From: JAYODW01 sp038116745
Lineage (GTDB): Bacteria; Pseudomonadota; Gammaproteobacteria; Ga0077536
Assembly: GCA_038116745.1 (NCBI GenBank)
Contig: JAYODW010000030.1
Coordinates: 1-64,000, forward strand
Reading direction: 5' to 3'
Length of the DNA: 64,000 bases
This document shows positions 61,520 through 64,000 of this stretch, piece after piece (within the stretch, counting starts at the first letter, position 1; the number at the start of each line of letters is the position of its first letter). The notes beneath the pieces are model-generated. The model saw nothing but the letters and a program-made list of their open reading frames with translations, was not told the origin of the DNA and searched no databases. The translations under genes were made by a program, and so were the position numbers.

Positions 61520-64000
61520 TCAGCTCTGTGCAGCTTTCAACGCCGCCTGGGCGGCAGCGTAGCGGGCTATCGGCACGCGCTTCGGTGAGCAGCTGACGTA
61601 GTCCAGACCAAGTTCGTGGCAGAACTCGATCGATTCAGGATCGCCGCCGTGTTCACCACAGATCCCGAGTTTCAGCGCCGGGTTTTCCACTCGCGCATCT
61701 TCGACACACAGGCGCATCAGGCGCCCGACGCCGGGACGGTCGATCGACTCGGTGGGATCCTTGGGCAGAATCTCCTGGTCCAGATATTCATTAATAAATT
61801 TACCGGCGTCGTCACGGCTGAGACCGAACACCATCTGTGTGAGATCGTTGGTGCCGAAACTGAAGAACGAGGCTTCTTTCGCGATCTCGGCGGCGGTGAG
61901 CGCAGCACGCGGCACCTCGATCATGGTGCCGAAGGTGTAGTCGATCTCCGCGCCCTCGGCCTGCATGGTCTGCTGCGCGGTCTGCTCCAGACGACGCTTG
62001 ATCCAGGTCAGCTCGTTCACATGCCCGACTAGCGGAATCATGATCTCGGGGTGCACCTCGACCCCGCCACGCGCCACCTCACAGGCCGCACCGATAATCG
62101 CCGAAACCTGCATTTCCACGATCCCCGGCATCACGATCGATAGTCGGCAGCCACGCAGACCGAGCATGGGGTTGGCCTCGTGCATGGCGCGGACAGCCTC
62201 CAGCATGCGCCTCAGTTCAAGCAGCTCCGGCGCCTCCGGCGTCGTGTTCTCCAGACGCGCGATCTCGCCCAGCAGATCCGTTTCGGCCGGCAGGAACTCA
62301 TGCAGCGGCGGATCGATCAGGCGCACCGTCACCGGACGTCCGTCCATGGCGCGGAAGATCCCGGCGAAGTCCTCACGCTGCAGCGGCAGCAGCTGCGCCA
62401 GCGCCGCACTGCGTTCCTGATCGTGCTCGGCCAGGATCAGCTTGCGCACCAGCGGCACGCGGTCGCCGAGGAACATGTGCTCCGTCCGGCACAGTCCGAT
62501 CCCCTCCGCGCCCAGGGCCACAGCTTCAGCAGCCTGCTCGGGCGTGTCCGCGTTGGCCCGCACGCGCAGACGACGGTAGTCGTCAGCCCAGCGCATCAGC
62601 GCCGCCACCTCTGCTGACTCGGTCACGGCCTCGGTCGGCAGCTCGCCGGTATAGACCACGCCTTCGCTGCCGTCGATCGAGATCCAGTCGCCCTCGGCCA
62701 GCGTCAGGCCACGCGCCGAGACGCTACGTTTGTTCCAGTCGATCTTGAGCTCTGCGCAACCGCAGACGGTCGGGATCCCGAACTGGCGCGCGACCAGGGC
62801 CGCATGCGAAGTACGGCCACCGCGGCTGGTGAGCACACCCTTGCTCGCCAGCATCCCGGCCAGGTCGTCGGGGTTGGTTTCATCGCGCACAAGGATGAGC
62901 GCCACGCCGGGGTCGGCCGCCTGCATGGCTACTGCTTTCTCGGATTCGAACACGATGCGTCCCGAGGCAGCTCCCGGGCCGGCATTCATGCCTTCGGCGA
63001 AAATCCGATCGGCCGGTTTCTCTGCGAAACGCGGGTGCATGGTCTGCTCGAGCTGCGCCGGGGTGACGCGGTCCCGGATCGCTTCCTCGCGGGTAATCAG
63101 CCCCTCGTTCACCATGTCGACCGCCATACGCACAGCGGCCGCGCGCGTGCGCTTGCCGGTCCGGCACTGGAGCATGAACAGGCGTCCGTTTTCGATCGTG
63201 AACTCGATGTCCTGCGCGTCCCGGTAGTGCTGCTCGAGACGTTCGGCGATGTCGGCGAACTGGGTGAAGATCGCCGGGTTCTGCTTCTGCAGCTCGGCGA
63301 TGTCCATCGGCGTGCGCACGCCGGCGACGACGTCTTCGCCTTGCGCATTCATGAGGTACTCGCCGTACAGCGCGCGCTCACCCGTTGCGGGGTCGCGGGT
63401 AAACGCGACGCCGGTGCCCGAGGTATCGCCCTTGTTGCCGAAGACCATCGACTGCACGTTGACCGCAGTACCGAGCGCGTCCGGGATGCTCTCAAGCTGC
63501 CGATAAAGGATCGCGCGCTCGTTGTTCCATGAGCGGAACACCGCCACGATGGCCTCTTCGAGCTGCGCCATCACGTCCTGTGGAAAATCGCGCCCGGTGC
63601 GTTCGCGGGTGAATGCCTTGAACTGCTCGCACAGGCCTTTGAGGTCCTCGGCGGCCACGTCGGTATCCTGCTCGACCCCGAGGCGCTCTTTCAGCTCGTC
63701 AAAGATGGCTTCGTAACCATCCTTGGGCACGTCCAGCACGACGTTGCTGAACATCATGATGAAGCGGCGATAGGCGTCGTAAGCAAACCGGGGGTCGTTG
63801 GTCGCGGCAATCAGCCCTTCGATGGTCTGGTCGTTGAGCCCGAGATTAAGCACGGTATCCATCATGCCGGGCATGCTGAGCTTGGCACCCGAGCGCACTG
63901 AAACCAGCAGCGGATCACTGTGATCACCGAGGCGTTTTCCGATCGCCTGCTCGACATCCGCCAGCGCGGTCCGCACCTCGTCCATCAAGCCGGCCGACAG
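61520..64000 (-). CDS. ppdK: Pyruvate, phosphate dikinase (5' end beyond the window)
   Basis: Interconverts pyruvate + ATP + Pi and phosphoenolpyruvate + AMP + PPi. 826 residues are visible, with the frame open to the window end; roughly 60-70 N-terminal residues are missing. Motifs: SVRSGAKLSMPGMMDTVLNLGLN (ATP-grasp), GGRTSHAALVARQFGIPTVCG with the phosphorylated His of the swivelling domain, and the C-terminal PEP/pyruvate barrel ending in LGICGEHGGDPESIEFCHELGLDYVSCSP with the catalytic Cys. The gene is complete at its 3' end. Likely gluconeogenic growth on lipids or hydrocarbons. Confidence 0.95.
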   Translation of the reverse strand: MSAGLMDEVRTALADVEQAIGKRLGDHSDPLLVSVRSGAKLSMPGMMDTVLNLGLNDQTIEGLIAATNDPRFAYDAYRRFIMMFSNVVLDVPKDGYEAIFDELKERLGVEQDTDVAAEDLKGLCEQFKAFTRERTGRDFPQDVMAQLEEAIVAVFRSWNNERAILYRQLESIPDALGTAVNVQSMVFGNKGDTSGTGVAFTRDPATGERALYGEYLMNAQGEDVVAGVRTPMDIAELQKQNPAIFTQFADIAERLEQHYRDAQDIEFTIENGRLFMLQCRTGKRTRAAAVRMAVDMVNEGLITREEAIRDRVTPAQLEQTMHPRFAEKPADRIFAEGMNAGPGAASGRIVFESEKAVAMQAADPGVALILVRDETNPDDLAGMLASKGVLTSRGGRTSHAALVARQFGIPTVCGCAELKIDWNKRSVSARGLTLAEGDWISIDGSEGVVYTGELPTEAVTESAEVAALMRWADDYRRLRVRANADTPEQAAEAVALGAEGIGLCRTEHMFLGDRVPLVRKLILAEHDQERSAALAQLLPLQREDFAGIFRAMDGRPVTVRLIDPPLHEFLPAETDLLGEIARLENTTPEAPELLELRRMLEAVRAMHEANPMLGLRGCRLSIVMPGIVEMQVSAIIGAACEVARGGVEVHPEIMIPLVGHVNELTWIKRRLEQTAQQTMQAEGAEIDYTFGTMIEVPRAALTAAEIAKEASFFSFGTNDLTQMVFGLSRDDAGKFINEYLDQEILPKDPTESIDRPGVGRLMRLCVEDARVENPALKLGICGEHGGDPESIEFCHELGLDYVSCSPKRVPIARYAAAQAALKAAQS

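Overview
The window reads as a chromosome segment of a high-GC gammaproteobacterium, probably marine or hydrocarbon-associated. The reasons are the gene content (a CYP153-type alkane hydroxylase with its ferredoxin, a Baeyer-Villiger monooxygenase, a Rieske oxygenase, acyl-CoA dehydrogenase, several crotonases, RND pumps, a DsbB-type protein with a DUF5993-like partner, pyruvate phosphate dikinase). I infer this from gene families; there is no rRNA or other taxonomic marker in the window.

Left half (215-33216, all minus strand): one very large locus that I read as a single operon holding a diverged tandem duplication. Reading 5'->3' on the minus strand the order is A' (33216-30961), giant B' (30964-19340, 3874 aa), a parvulin-type peptidyl-prolyl isomerase lipoprotein P (19337-18255), C' (18265-15755), then A (15641-13632), giant B (13635-2827, 3602 aa) and C (2725-215). 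Both A/B junctions are 4-nt GTGA overlaps, so A and B are probably translationally coupled. All of these proteins start with a Sec-type signal or lipoprotein signal. The giants carry an ALK/LTK-like glycine-rich domain, a lectin-like beta-sandwich, a LamG-like domain, a long conserved core of unknown function, an EF-hand loop, and an alpha-helical bundle plus beta-module that resembles the TcB-binding end of insecticidal Tc toxin TcA subunits. C and C' carry TSP3, cadherin-like, LamG and RTX modules and a calcium-binding tail that is almost identical at the DNA level (9 mismatches in 408 bp) although the rest of the two genes has diverged. This locus is the best candidate in the window for an undescribed system.

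Middle (33472-43273): on the plus strand, a small DUF5993-like membrane protein, a DsbB-like protein and a secreted four-cysteine protein form an oxidative-folding group beginning 255 bp from the giant operon. Minus-strand genes follow: a phage-like small protein, a Baeyer-Villiger monooxygenase, an RND/MMPL exporter fused to a cyclic-nucleotide-binding domain with its LolA-like partner, an alkaline phosphatase and an AraC regulator.

Right half (43739-64000): a ParE-type toxin-antitoxin pair that sits between two degenerate copies of the CYP153 upstream/start region; CYP153, ferredoxin and two crotonases in one plus-strand run; a lipocalin-like protein; a third crotonase; an NCS2 nucleobase permease with a cytosolic C-terminal domain; an acyl-CoA dehydrogenase; a DUF2306-like membrane protein; a Rieske oxygenase; an RND adaptor/pump pair; a beta-barrel outer-membrane protein; and a 5'-truncated ppdK running off the window end. 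Taken together this part suggests terminal hydroxylation of alkyl chains, beta-oxidation-type processing and efflux.
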